From Pyrrhosoma nymphula (lineage: Eukaryota > Arthropoda > Insecta > Odonata > Coenagrionidae): a stretch of 64,000 nucleotides of DNA. Made by a program: the position numbers and the translations under genes. Location of the stretch: NCBI GenBank assembly GCA_963573305.1, contig OY754327.1, forward strand, positions 183,218,386 to 183,282,385. The letters run 5' to 3'. Positions 31,277 to 43,015 of the stretch are shown here, piece after piece. How positions within the stretch are numbered: the stretch's first letter is position 1; each line of letters begins with the position of its first letter. The notes under the pieces are model-generated. The model did not search any database, had not been told where the DNA came from, and saw only the letters and a program-made list of their open reading frames with translations.

Positions 31277-34200
31277 CGTCAACTGTGTCGCCCGACCTGG
31301 GTCGGTTTTTTGTCCCTCCAGCTCTTTAAGGCTCCTTGGACTTGCCTCTCTGGGGTCTTCATGCCCCAGTCTTCCTTGTCACGTTGCGGTAAGGGAGACA
31401 AAAGGTCGCTTTTTTTAGGACCCCTTGAACGAATGTAAGCTGCCAGTTTCCCTCATTGGAGCCGTCGGCGCTTGTTCGGCGGGAGGTCCTCGGGGTCTCC
31501 CGTGCCAGCTCGCGGTCGAAGATATTTGTCCCAGGATGATGTTGTCTGAGTCGCGATCTTTCGGAGCTCTCCGAAGATGGAGGTGCTGCAATTTTGGAGA
31601 AATTCCTTGGTTCGTCGTTGCAGGTACGTGGTGAGCGGTTCCTCGTCAGCCATCTGGTAAAGGAGGTCGTTGTGGACCGTCCACCCGAGCCGTAGCGCGG
31701 AGCGGAGGCAGGAACGATCGGCGACTCATATGGTGTGCTCTGCAGATGCGGGAAGGAGACCGCTCCAGGCAGGTGCCGCGTAGGTGTAGACTGGTCTCAG
31801 GAGCGATTTCCAGAGATGAACTCTGGTTTTGGTGGGAAGATGCGCGTGGCCTAGGAGGACGTTGATCTCTCGGCGGCGTGAGTACGCAGTTCCGGCAACC
31901 CGCTGTGCATGCTGGGACATGCTCAGCCGTCGGTCAATGGTGACACCGAGGTAGGTGACGGACGTCTGCCATAGAACTTCTTTATGACCGACTAGGATCT
32001 CCCCCGGGTCACTTGGTCTCAGTTTCGATGAAAAGACAATCGTTTGGGTCTTTGATGCGTTGATCGTGAAGCGCCATGTGTGATACCAAGCGACCAACTC
32101 GTCGACCGCTCTCTGGAGGTATGTCGCTGCCTGGTGTGCTTGAGAAGAACGCGCGAGCAGGGCCGCGTCGTCAGCGTAGAGTGCTGCCATCGTCTGACTC
32201 CCGAAGTCGCAGGGCATGTCGGCCGTGAAGACACTGAAGAGTATTGGAGAAAGAACACTTCCCTGTGGAACTCCTGCCTCGATGATGCGCTGCGAGGATT
32301 CCGCCTTTCCCCACACCACGGAGAAGCTGCGGTCCCGGAGCCATGAGTTGATTAAGGTCACCAGCCAGTTCGGGTATCCAAAACTTCGAAGTTTATGGAG
32401 CAATCCCTCGTGCCACACCCGGTCGAACGCCTTCGATATGTCAAAGAAGGCGCCGACCGTGGTGTGCTTCCAATTTCTGGCGTCAGCAATGAAGTTCAGT
32501 ACCCGGGCTAATTGGTGCGTTGTGGAGTGTTCCTCCCGGAAACCAAATAGATGGTTCGGGAGTATGTCCAGGGTGGTGGTGACTCGCTTAAGATGCTCTT
32601 AAATCAGCTTCTCGAACAGCTTCCCCATGGTGTTGATCAAGGAGATAGGGCGGAAGTTCTCGGGTGTCGTGGGAGACTTTCCTGCCTTCGGAATGCAGAT
32701 AACCCTCGCTCGCTTCCATGCCCCAGGGAAGTGGCCTATCAGGAGACATGCGTTGAAGATCGCCAACAAGACGTGTGCTAGCGACACTGGTATGTGACAC
32801 CGACCGCAGCGCCTCGTTGGCGATCCCATCGGGTCCAGGTGCTTTCTTTCTCTTCAGTGTCTTCATGGCCCCGCGAAGGGCAGTAGAACTTAACGCAGGC
32901 GCCGATTCCTCTAGTCGCCTCGTCTGCTCGCGTTGCGGCCGTTCCAGCCGCACCGGTTCCTGGATGGGGTCAGGAACCCCTGGCAATGCAGATGCAGGTT
33001 TGAAGTTCGTTTCCAAGTACGACGCCATGTGGTTTGCATTCTCCACCGGAGAAAACAATCGACCGTTTGCCGTGCGCAGTGGAGCCTCCTCGGTCCCTGC
33101 CCGGCGGAGCGCCCTTGCCATTCGCCAGAGCGAACCGTCCTGCGAAGAAAGAGAAGTTACCTTCTTTCCCCACGACTTCTTCCGAAACTCCGCAATGTCG
33201 TCTCGGATTTTATGTTGCGCTGCGTTGACTTGTGTTTTATCCGAGGCGCAGCGAGTGTTCTGGTAGCGCTTCCGAAGTGCATTCTTTTGGCGAATGCTGT
33301 TGATGATGTCTGACGGTAGGGCCAGGAAGTTCCATGGGCGAACGGTCTTCCGGGGTATGGTGTCGTCTATGGCAGCGGTGATGGCTTCGGTGACTGCGTC
33401 GCATTGCCGGTCGATGTCCTGTGGCGATCTCAGTGACGTTTTTGCGAATGGCTGCAGGTTCTCCGTTACCCGACGGCGGTAGTACTCCCAGTCGGCGCTG
33501 TCGTAGTCCAGGACGATTTTTGCAGGAGTGATGAGCGGACGATTTCCGAGCCGGAAGATGACAGGCAGGTGATCGCTGTCTAGTGCTGTGATGACGCTAG
33601 CGGTCAGGACGCTCGGCAGCTGGTGGTGGAGAGCAATGTCCAAGATATCTCCGTCTCTCTTCCTGTGGAAGTGCGTGGGGGAAGATGGCGCTGTCACTTG
33701 CACTCCTTCTCCGAGCGTCCATCTACGCAGGTGTCTTCCTTTGGCGTTTGTTGTCCGAGACGACCAGTCTGTGTGCTTAGCATTGTAGTCTCCTCCTGCG
33801 ATTATTGCTGACACGTCGTTGAATAGTGCCTCCAGGTCCCGCGGGTCTAGAGTCACTCCCGGTGGTGAGTAGATTGAAACCAGTCTGATCTGTTTGTCGC
33901 CTACGCAGTCCAGGGTTACCGCCGTCGCCTCCATTGATGACATTTCTGGTAGTGGAAATCGTTGGGCTGATAGTCTGTTGGCTACCAGGATCGCCGTTCC
34001 TCCTCCTTTGCTGTCCCGATCGTTCCTGTACATGGAGAATCCCGGCACAGTCCAGCGCGAGTTGCTCTGCAGCCAGGTCTCCTGTATGAGGGCAACCTCG
34101 AATTTCTGCCTAGACAGGAATTCGAGGAGCTCAGGAGTTTTCCCGTGGATAGCACCACCCGCATTCCAGCAAGTGATGTTGAGCGCGTGTCGTCCCTTGT

Positions 34201-34300
34201 GATGTTTACCCGACATGATTGAGGACGGAAGGAAGTTGCTGCACCGTTGTGGCCAGCAGTTGGATCTGGGTTTGTAGCACAGCGGCCACAGAAGCGAGGG
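31277..34300 (-). mobile_element. 5'-truncated Jockey-like LINE with 12-bp TSD
   Basis: The LINE body lies between two copies of acctgtttgatt (31265-31276 and 34301-34312), a 12-bp target duplication. Its 5' end, at 34300 on the minus strand, is inside the end of ORF1 (the reading ...AVLQTQIQLLATTVQQL just before ORF2 is typical of ORF1 C-termini). No poly-A tail is seen at the 3' end, which finishes ...acagttgacg. It is inserted in the CCCAGATAGC element. Confidence 0.85.
31453..34216 (-). pseudogene. LINE ORF2: APE endonuclease + reverse transcriptase
   Basis: Reading from MSGKHHK at 34216: an exonuclease-endonuclease-phosphatase domain over the first ~220 residues (N.WNAGG, ALIQETW, SIYSPPG, GGDYNAKHTDW, SDHLPV), then a linker and KRKKAPGPDGI, the RT entry. 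A frameshift near 32800-32830 moves the reading to the frame with PENFRPISL, then an in-frame TAA at 32599-32601, GFREEHSTTHQL, FFDISKAFDRVWH, GVPQGSVLSP and the catalytic YADD. A second stop lies at 31726. The C-terminal stretch ends at 31453. Nicking and target-primed reverse transcription are its family role. Motif order and style suggest the Jockey clade. It is inactive by one frameshift and two stops. Confidence 0.85.
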
Positions 34301-34774
34301 ACCTGTTTGATTAGTTCCAAGAAAGTTGTATATATACGGCCATTCCCGTGCGTGAATGTGTTTCCGAGAACTAACTTTTAAATATCAATGCCGTGATACT
34401 TTATGGAAACGTACCATCCAATCGCGATAACAGTTTTCAGGCATTAATTAATTGAAACCTATATTGCCACATTAAATTAATATAAAGTCAATATTAATCA
34501 GAATAAACAAGATGTTTTCCAATTGTTACACGTTTGTTTACATTTCAATGAGAACGTAACTTACTCGCGGAAATGTTACGAACGTGAATATGTATGTATA
34601 TCGCATAACGTGCACATCTCTGAAGATGCAAATAAGATTTTCACATGTACAGCATTTCTCAGGAACGCAAAAGAATACTATAGATGATAATGAGCCCGGG
34701 CCCCTGGGATTTTGCAAGCTTGCCACGGCAAGCCAATATCTAAGCTTGCGGCAAGCTTACATGCTATCTGGGTA

Positions 34775-36530
34775 ACAACTATAGGTCAGGAGAAAGATAT
34801 TTTCTCAGAATGCTTATGACATTAACGATTTACTTAATATAAAACCATAATTAAAATGGTTATAAAAATATCATATCATAAAATTCACATACAATTCTTT
34901 GTTCATTATTATACAATGCAGGTTAGTCACTCGATACAAAAAACATTTTTTTTAATCACACCTTTACACAAGTCACACTCAAGTGTTTTGACAACCTTAT
35001 CTTCCGAATCGCCACAGAATAATCACTTATTTTACTTTAATATAGCGTAGAACTAGTATAACGTCACAAACTCCAGTGTGTATATAATTTATACCGTTAG
35101 ATATCACAAAATTTTAAGCGTAGCACACGTATAATCTTGCCAACAAAGATTATGTACACACCAACAAATGCACCTTTGATGATATTTTTCCAAACACCGG
35201 AAGCCACGAGGGACACAAGACCGATCGCGAGAAGTACGAGACCTGCGATATGTTTATAAACAGCTTAAAAATCATTTTATGTCGCTTATACTTTTGGAAA
35301 CGTTCTGAGAATGTTTTCGTTGCCAGAGCGAAAACTGAATGACAACGCTTTTGAGACGATGCGATGAAAGCGTTCTCTTTTAGGTGCGCGCACAAGTGAA
35401 TGAAAACGTTCTCTACGAGGTTGCTTTCGGTTTTCTGGGGAAAAACGGGATTTTCCTATTTGAGCACCAGGGAAAAACGTTTTGAAACGAAATCGTGCTG
35501 TGAGGGTAGAATGTCCCAAAACGCATGTAGGCTACTGTAAACAGTATGTGAAATTTTTAGCAGGGCAGTACAGTGCTTTAATATAATGACTACTACATTA
35601 AAATGTACACAATGTATACATTTGAGCACAAAAGGTATACAATGAGTGCCTTTTGTATACAATGTATACTTTTTGCACGCTTATTGCATACATTTTGTAC
35701 ACAATTGCTATGTACCTATACATTGTATAAACATTTTTTCACTGGGGTGTTTACAGTGCTGCTGGCGTTTTTCTTGGAAGAAGCTTGGTATTTATTTCTT
35801 TCGTCCAAATTGTATATTTACTCTGGAATAAACTTTCTTTGCTTACGAAATCAACGAATATTTCTGTAAACTCATTCGCAGCATTTTGGTCTTACAACAA
35901 TTTCTCCCTGCATACAACTGGATAATGGACATCAGGGGCCTTTTTCCATCACATCAGCGCTTGAGTTACATAAGAGCACCCAACTCAGGATAGTTAAATG
36001 TACAAGATATGATCCCAAAATGAAGACACAATATCTCTCGGAAAGAAGGGAAATGCTTTGACATTTGCCAAATTTTACTACATCACACCATAGAGTAATA
36101 TGATCACACCCACTTTTTGTAAACTCCAGCGTTTCTGAATCCAATTAGATCTGAACGGCCCACATGCATAGTTTGTATAATTCTCCCTATGTAGAAACCA
36201 CGAACGGATACAGGGTTTAAGCGAGACAACACGATAGGGAGTCTACTGAATGTATAAATCTGTAGGTATATTTACTAACGCTTTTTTTTAACACACTACC
36301 TGAAACATAGGTTTTAACATTATAAGTATAACATCACCATTGGCCGCAGACATTTGGATACTGGACAAGTCATTATACACTGGATAATGGAATGATAGGG
36401 GAGATACTACCGTCGAAGAGCTCACATTTGAAATATATTCAATTGCAATTTAATGCAGCTGGGGAGAAATGTGATACTGACAAAATGGAGAATAAAATCA
36501 AAATTCATAATAACAACACCATAAAAATGA
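34775..36530. other. Unassigned segment 3' of the LRR gene
   Basis: Holds a cluster of tatacaatgtatac-like palindromic motifs at about 35600-35740 and acgtttt-rich sequence at 35290-35520. No coding region is recognised. Confidence 0.4.
35600..35740. repeat. Cluster of degenerate tatacaatgtatac palindromes
   Basis: Variants gtacacaatgtatac, gtatacaatg, gtatacaatgtatac, catacattttgtacac and tatacattgtata follow each other within 140 bp. They read alike on both strands. Confidence 0.7.
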
Positions 36531-36536
36531 TTTATT
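36531..36536 (-). terminator. Polyadenylation signal of the LRR gene
   Basis: AATAAA on the minus strand, about 30 nt after the stop codon of the last LRR-gene exon (stop at 36568-36566). Confidence 0.6.
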
Positions 36537-36565
36537 TCTCATAAAAAACAATACAAAGGCTTTTT

Positions 36566-36775
36566 CTAGGCGTCGAAGGCCCAATCACAGCATGGCAACT
36601 TGGGCGTGCGGGAGGCTGGCCATGGCAAATACCCTTTCGTCTTGAAGATCCAGTAGTCATAAGAGACCTTAGACACAATTATTATCAATAAGAGAACTTC
36701 TACCAGGACAACAATGGGCAGGTAGTCCTTCCAGTCTTTTTGTAGACACACATCATCTGCTTGGAGGTCAATAAT
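36566..36775 (-). CDS. LRR membrane protein, last exon (TM segment and tail)
   Basis: Terminal exon after acceptor ...ttttttatag. It starts IIDLQADDVCLQKDW, giving the last cysteine of the C-terminal LRR cap, then a hydrophobic span (YLPIVVLVEVLLLIIIVSKV) long enough for one transmembrane helix, and a short tail YDYWIFKTKGYLPW...PKLPCCDWAFDA ending in TAG. The tail has no TIR or kinase domain, so this is not a Toll receptor. The LPW...PKLPC.DW ending reminds me of the insect protein singed wings 2 / halfway, from memory and unverified. Phase 0 joining to 43398-43475 is consistent. Confidence 0.75.
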   Translation of the reverse strand: MIDLQADDVCLQKDWKDYLPIVVLVEVLLLIIIVSKVSYDYWIFKTKGYLPWPASRTPKLPCCDWAFDA

Positions 36776-37173
36776 CTATAAAAAAATGACATTTTCAGTT
36801 CGCTGTTTGGTATCATTGCAACAAAATATCAAATTATTTATACATTTACATCCCAAGGTGCGAGGACACTACTTAATGTAAAAAGATAGGTCTCCAGATT
36901 GATGCTTCGCTTATAAAAAGTAAATAACTTGCTATTGACAGAGTTATGGCATATATCCGCATGCTGATCACCCACAGGCTCTGTGCTTTTGCAGTACCTA
37001 CACCATCAGCCATAAACATAGATTCACACTTATTGCCTATAGGGCACTTGAACACAACCTTACTCCCCGACCTACCTGCACCTCAATTCATCCACTCCCC
37101 TTCCCGTTTTGAATCTTTACCATCCAGGTATGGTTTGATGGATACATAATTCTTCGCACTCTGGCTTCAATAT

Positions 37174-37270
37174 CAGGGTGGCCACTCAAATATCCAGCTG
37201 AAATTCCCTGAATTTCCCAGATTTTCCAGACTACTTTCACAATTTTCCAGACTGTTTGATAATATGTATT
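37174..37270 (+). mobile_element. hAT-like terminus (CAGGGTGGCCACTC)
   Basis: Left terminus CAGGGTGGCCACTC followed by tandem ttttccagact / ccctgaattt motifs. Matching right ends ...GCCACCCTG occur at 41995 and 44747, but neither flank gives an 8-bp match to ttcaatat, so pairing is not settled. Confidence 0.5.
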
Positions 37271-37677
37271 TTACGGAATATTAACTTCTTTACAGATGAT
37301 GAGAATATGATTAAGGGCTGTTAAAGATTAACTCTAAAATAAAATTAAGCAAAATTACAAAAAAATGAATTTTAAATTATGGAGCATCATCTGAGTGGCA
37401 TAACATTGAACATGCTTGCAAATATTCGATGAATTTAATGACAAGCACATACATAACTTCAGGAATAAACACCAATTTCAAAATGGATAGTTTATTGTTT
37501 TATTAAATGAAGCAATGAAAACATAACTTCAGGAATGTGTTTCTTTCACATTCTTCAAAATCAAATACAAAAAAAAATTTATGGAAAAAATTACATTGGG
37601 CGTCAGCATTCGTAAGGCAGCATCTCCTATGATATGCTATTATTTAATGAAAATGTATTTTTTACTGTAACAAATCT

Positions 37678-37735
37678 ACATCTACATCTACGATGTACCG
37701 TGCAAGCCACCACTAGGGTGTGTGGCACGGGGTGA
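37678..37735 (+). repeat. Dispersed repeat C, copy 2 (partial)
   Basis: Keeps the acatctacatctac and gtgcaagccacc.ctagggtgtgtggca blocks shared with 46505-46570 and, inverted, with 13140-13200. Confidence 0.6.
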
Positions 37736-39649
37736 TTACACACCAGGCATGCAGCACTCGTCCCAGAACAAATCAGAACCTCGCACGCTCCCCCTGGCGC
37801 TAGGCACAGGCCAAAAGCAGTCAGGAGAACAGTGCGCAGTCCAACCGGAAACTGGGAGAGTGATACGTAAAAGAACATACAAACATGCAGAGAAATGCTA
37901 TAGACACATCTAGTGGTTGATATTACTGATACTGTTAATTTATGAATACTACCAGATGCTACTTCATGCAAAGAACAAAATAAAATAATGCCGGACTAAT
38001 CGACCGGTGTGAAGAGTTAGTAATGATGTGGTGTTATTAAGCACAAGTGAAAATTCTACTCTACCTATTGAGGGTGGGAGTTTCATGTGATTAATCTATC
38101 GCAACTATTATGATCCCTTATTGTACGTGGGAAAAATGACATTTTGAATCTATCGGTTCGGCAGTCAATTTCCTTTATTTTATTCCTGTGATCACTTCTA
38201 CTGTAGTACGTGGGCTCTAGCAGTATATGTTGAACGTCCAGCAAAAAACTGTCTGCTCCGAGTTTGCGCAAAAGATTTAACCTGTAACCGGAATCCGAGG
38301 ACTACGTTGATCTTATAAATTGGAATAAAGAAGTAATAACTGAACCACCTATTACATTCCAATTATCTAAGTAAGATCTCTGGGGATTGGCAGGCATTAT
38401 GCCGGCAACACTTCAAGAGCTGTACAGAATATCTTGCCATGCTCAGGTAGTGGAGAGGCATATTAAAATGGTGACAGAAGTATCCCTACAAGTTTGTGGC
38501 CCTGAGGCTGGAGATGGAATTTTGAGATCAAGGATCACGGACCGTAAACTACAACCGAAATTTGACACTAAGTGCCAGTACAGGAAAAACTAGTCCAATG
38601 TAAATATTACTGTGCTCAAATGGTTGGGTGGGCACGAGTGGAACTCGCAGTGCAGTCACCTCCTCGTGGTGAGTTCTGGGTACTTTCAGCAGGGAACTAG
38701 CGAAGACCTGCAGGTATTCCCAACAGCCCATACGCCAGATTGCATCGTCTTTTAAGCTAAAACTTACGCCATTTCACTAATGTTTATAGCCTTTTAGTCG
38801 ACACAAATTCCATCTGAAATAGCGTATACGAATAAATGGGAAGTTAAACAATACCATAGCCTTCAATGGCCATTATTATATCCCGGACACATGTTGTGGA
38901 ATGAAAGAATGCAACCGGCCATACACGATTATTTGCGCGAAAATGCCGAAACTTCGAGGCCGTTGCGCGGAATGAAGATATTAATTGAATACGATAAAAT
39001 TTGACACAGTTAATTTGTGGCCCAAAATACAACTTTTGCCACCGGTATGAACTTCGTCCGACGAAAATGAGTTTTTTCACTCAACCCTAATATACACTGC
39101 CTATACAAAAAACTCGCCTATGAGTCTTTCCTATGAGACTTCCTCGTATGTCTTTATTTTAAATTAAGCCACGATCAAAACATAAAAAATCCGTTTTTTT
39201 TTCTCTTTTTTTCTTTCATCTCATGACTACAGCGCCGCTTTCAGTCATGTACTTCCATTCATTCCAAATTTGTTCGTTGGTGTAAAGTGGTGAACGTATT
39301 AATAATAAAAAAGAGAGAAAAATAATTAAAAACAAATAAAAATATATATACGTTCAAAAAAGAAAAAAAATAAGAAAAGTGAGGTATGAAAGATAATAAA
39401 AAAAGAAAATAATTAAATTTTACAAAAAATAAATAAAATAAAACAAAACAATAAAAATAACAAAATATATATGATTAACAAAAATTAAACCTCTTAAATC
39501 CACTAAACACCTTCTAAATTGCTAACCATTTCGCTTTTATTTTACTTTTTGTTGTTTAGTCGTTATTTTCTCAATAAATTGCATATTTATTATAAGCTTC
39601 CTCTTTTCACGCAAACAACACTACTACTCCTCAGTTACCCCCACGGACT

Positions 39650-39735
39650 TCCGTCATCACACCGGTTGTGGAGAGCACCGCTCTCCGGGACGGTTCAGAA
39701 CATCGCGCCTTCGGCGCGGCGATAAATACGTGTTC
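39650..39735. other. GC-rich double hairpin
   Basis: GGAGAGCACCGCTCTCC and CGCGCCTTCGGCGCG are two short stem-loops in an AT-rich neighbourhood. They could belong to the R region of an LTR or to the edge of an unrecognised element; no LTR partner is visible. Confidence 0.4.
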
Positions 39736-39959
39736 TAAAGTCGGGGCTGTCTCAAAAATCCAGGTACTGCACGTCCTAATGCTGGATAGTGGACTCACAT
39801 TCATACTGTACGATTTTCACAACCGAACACGGTCCTAACTAAGCCCATACGGTTAAAGAAGCAGTTTATCTTACGTAATTGGTGCGAAATAAAGGTGGAG
39901 GGAGTTAATAATATTGTGAAACGTGAGAAGTGAGATCCAGAAGTTCGAGCCTTGACGTC

Positions 39960-40163
39960 AGCCGGGAGGAGCCGAGATTATTACCGCTAGAGAGACGCGG
40001 GAGTGGAAGAAACCAAGCGTTGGGGTGAGCCGGGAGGAGCCGAGATTATTACCGCTAGAGAGACGCGGGAGTGGAAGAAACCAAGCGTTGGGGTGAGCCG
40101 GGAGGAGCCGAGATTACTACCGCTAGAGAGACACGGTAGAGAAAGGATCCAAGCGTTGGATGT
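39960..40163 (+). repeat. Three tandem copies of a 68-bp unit
   Basis: Units begin agccgggagg at 39960, 40028 and 40096. Units 1 and 2 are identical; unit 3 differs at a few positions in its second half. 68 is not a multiple of 3, so the copies are read in different frames by the ORF at 40003-40248, which argues against a conserved protein repeat. Confidence 0.95.
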
Positions 40164-40566
40164 GGTGTCGGGGATAAAGACGAGATCATACAAATTACGA
40201 CACCTGAAGCGAGGTATTTTGAAGGGAGCAATTCTCCCGATATTGTAAAGGATTTGATTTATGTTGTGTTATGCCCGTATTGAGTGTTTTATGTGTTGGG
40301 CAAGTGAATGATTCATGAGTGAAAAGCATACGCAAGGAAGTTAATCTGTGCTGGTGATGAATGAGTTATATGTGTGATTTAAGTGAAGTGTTTATTAATT
40401 TGTTTGTGGGGTACATACAGTGTAATACCTTGTGCAGTCAGGGCAACAAAAAATAAATAGATCTTTAAATAGCAAACACGATCGTTATAATTATACTTAG
40501 TAAGGCTATCTAGAATTTCCCGTAGCAGAGCAGATCAAGTGAAAGAAAAGGTTAGTAACATAATCT

Positions 40567-41144
40567 GTGTTGAAGGGTGATGTTACAAGTCTTTATCTAA
40601 AAAAATGCAATTTTGGATTTTGTCCTGCTTTTTTCGATTTCCGACCACTGTGGGCCGTCGCAGCGGCCGTTTTATCGTCTACACAATTGAAAAATTTCCC
40701 TGCATACAAGGTTTTTCTACAGCAGGTTGTTGAATTACGCATACAACAGTTTCGCGTTATGGTGAGTCCCCTGAACCATTGCGAGTGTTGGGGCGACCCA
40801 GGCGAGCGAGCTATGTTCTTTCCGCGGCCGCGTATCAGCGGCCATGTATCGTATTTCCGTGGCCGTGTATGTTTCCTTCGGTAAAATTACAAATTGGCAA
40901 TGTATTATTCTTCAAGACAGAGGTAGCGCGTCGTGGTAGAGAGGTAGCGCGTCGTGGTAGTTCTGGGAAGTTGAGCATTACTGAAAAGGCATCGAAGGGA
41001 AAGTTAATGGTCAATTTACTGGCGGACTCCGGCACAGGTATCACGGGTATCACTAAGGTGCACGAAAAATACAAACCAAAGCATTGTTGGACTGGATCAA
41101 AATCGGATGGCGCGAGTGACCTTCAGAAGCGAATATCAAATTGA
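40567..41144 (+). other. Overlapping unrecognised ORFs
   Basis: Two overlapping plus-strand open frames (40567-40884 and 40779-41144). The second spans a 21-bp unit (gaggtagcgcgtcgtggtaga) repeated twice at about 40919-40960 and includes a LADSGTG stretch, superficially like a retropepsin D-T/S-G but without further support. I do not assign a function. Confidence 0.2.
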
Positions 41145-41319
41145 TTAACGCGAATCAGGGAACAAAAAAATTTAAAAATATTTGGTTAAAAAACGTAAGC
41201 GCGCCACTGAGAGCGAGGACAACAGAAGGAAATTAGCAACGGCAGCACCAGGTTCAGGAATACCATATTTGAGGTGGTTTGTGACCTGACTAAATTGCTT
41301 CGAGAGGGAGCTTAAGGGG

Positions 41320-41480
41320 GCCATTCAATAATTACGTCAAGCGTGAAAGGTGGGGAAAGGAGGAGGGCTCTTCTTACTGTCTCACGAAGGGGGGTATGAG
41401 AATCGAAGATGATCTTGCGTAAGACTTTGTTCACACGTGAAATCGTACGTGTCACCATTTTAATAATCATCGTCTCGTAT
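41320..41480 (+). mobile_element. Terminus of a GGGGGCCATTCAA-type repeat
   Basis: gggggccattcaataattacgt near 41328 is matched by gggggccattcaagtattatgt near 46240. Both lead into a zone of short G- or C-runs and a cttgcgtaagac / cttacgtaagag element. This looks like the TIR of a MITE family present twice; the opposite ends are not found. Confidence 0.45.
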
Positions 41481-41869
41481 TTTTAACATTGCAAGTAATT
41501 ATTTACTACGAGCTAGTGTGCTCCAACTACCTCTCGACCTGAGTCTCGGAAGTTAAAAAAAAAACGCGAGGTAAAATATTCCGAACAACATAGCCTCGGA
41601 TTCCTTGTGATGAGCATAATACATTGTGATCATGAATTTTAACACTACTAGGGAAATATCGCCATACCGATATACACAAGGGATTCATTGTACGTCTGAT
41701 TCACAACTAAATAATTAAGATTCACAACTGATAAGAATAAGATGGGGCTTATTCCATGCACGTCAGCGACGGACATTAGTTTTAGTAGGTGGAATATTTT
41801 GGTGAAACAACTGGCAGGAATTACTGGCCGATAAACGTAATGATAGAAAAGTAAAGAGAATATCCTATC

Positions 41870-41995
41870 TCAGTTTCTCCCTGACTGTTTCGAGAATTCC
41901 CTGACAATTTCCTGACTTTTCCAGAAATTCAAAATTCCCTGACAATTCCAGGTTTTCCCGGTTTTCCCTGACGATCGCCACCCTGTTATTATTGG
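41870..41995 (+). mobile_element. hAT-like right terminus
   Basis: Repeated ttccctgacaattt motifs lead to ...gatcGCCACCCTG at 41995, a CAGGGTGGC-type terminus. It may be the partner of 37174, which would make a ~4.8-kb element, but TSDs do not match. Confidence 0.45.
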
Positions 41996-42009
41996 CGAGA
42001 GTCATTAAT

Positions 42010-43015
42010 AAATGAGCTCATGTAACGCTATCACTTAACATTGAATAACTTTACTAAATAATTAGATATGGAAATAATAATTGCAGTATCAGAAAGATAA
42101 CAAAATTGTCTAAAACTCTTAACTCAAGACATATTTTCATATCTTTGAAAATAAAAAAGTAATTTAAAAATTAAGTTTTCCAAAACAAAAAACTTTTCTC
42201 AATTTCGGTTACCATCTTGAACTTTGCAATCAATAAGTACATAACATTTTGGGCAGGAGATGAAAGATACGGATCTTATTTACGAAGTAGATGAGTTTTA
42301 CTTCAGATCTCTTACTAAATTTCTCTACTTTCTGACGTTTTCATGGTAACTGCAGAATGCATCTGAGAAGATGTTTGTGTTACCATAGCTCGGTAAATAA
42401 GGATTTCCGACCAGTGGCGGATACATTTAGGGGGCGTGGGGGGCGCGCGCCCCCCTCTTGCGGGGCCGCTCGCATTGCCGCGCGCGCCGCCCCCTCCAGT
42501 CAGCCCGCACGCTATTCGTTCGTCTTTCGTCAGTCGACTCTGAGTCGAGTTATCGAGCAATTGTACTTTCTTATGTAGCACGCGCGCGCGTCATCGTATT
42601 TTATACGTTTCTGTCTGGCACATAGATAGCTAACCTACGAGAAAAGTCGCGGCCATTCTATTGATCTCGATACGTAATTCTGTCTGGCATTTGTTCGAGA
42701 AAAGTCGCGAATATTCCACTGTATGTATTTGTTCACACTCCTTAAAAGTCTGGAAGCGAACATTCTGGCACCGAATGTTCTCGAAACAACCGAGCTACAT
42801 ATATAAGGGAAGCAGAGTCGCTGCCAGGCAGTCAGCTTGAAAGCTACAATCGTCGCGATAACTTGCGCCCCCCCCCCCCCCTTGAGTTTTTCCTGTATCC
42901 GCCACTGGTTCCGACCCCATGTTTATAAAAACAAATAATGCTTAAAATCGCCTCCCCTACCACCTCTTAAGTATTGAACACTAGTCGTGAATCACCCTGT
43001 ATAACCTACGGAACT
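42010..43015 (+). repeat. Dispersed repeat D, copy 1, split by a hAT-like element
   Basis: Aligns in order with 49700-50115: ttaccatcttgaa / ttaccaacttgac, catggtaactgcagaatg / catgttaactgtaggatg, catagctcggtaa.taagga, ccgaccccatgtttata / gcgaccccatgtttata, and the end caccctgtata. It contains the insertion 42412-42907, which is absent from the other copy. Confidence 0.75.
42412..42907. mobile_element. hAT-like element (CAGTGGCGGATAC), 496 bp
   Basis: Ends CAGTGGCGGATAC and GTATCCGCCACTG are 13-bp inverted repeats. Flanks tttccgac (42404-42411) and gttccgac (42908-42915) match 7 of 8. The homologous repeat at 49700-50115 shows the empty site (ggagttgcgaccccatg). Interior: G/C runs next to both ends and no ORF of transposase size. 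Confidence 0.85.

Larger units (their letters stand above)
30894..34772. mobile_element. TIR element CCCAGATAGC with LINE insertion
   Basis: CCCAGATAGCA at 30894 and TGCTATCTGGG ending at 34772 are inverted, flanked by TA on both sides (30892-30893 and 34773-34774). Subterminal DNA is dense in aagcttgc / gcaagctt repeats (30909-31105 and 34716-34758), a mini-array of HindIII-like palindromes. Without the LINE the element would be under 0.9 kb and has no transposase. TA target sites fit Tc1/mariner-type or other TA-specific superfamilies. Confidence 0.75.

Noticed and set aside
32775..34202. Plus-strand ORFs of 60-163 codons
   Set aside because: They are antisense to the LINE ORF2 on the minus strand.
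39290..39490. AT-rich tract as an origin or satellite
   Set aside because: Simple A-rich low complexity without a repeating unit.
37174..41995. One 4.8-kb hAT element bounded by CAGGGTGGCC and GCCACCCTG
   Set aside because: 8-bp flanks ttcaatat and ttattatt do not match and no hAT transposase is seen between; the ends may belong to different copies.
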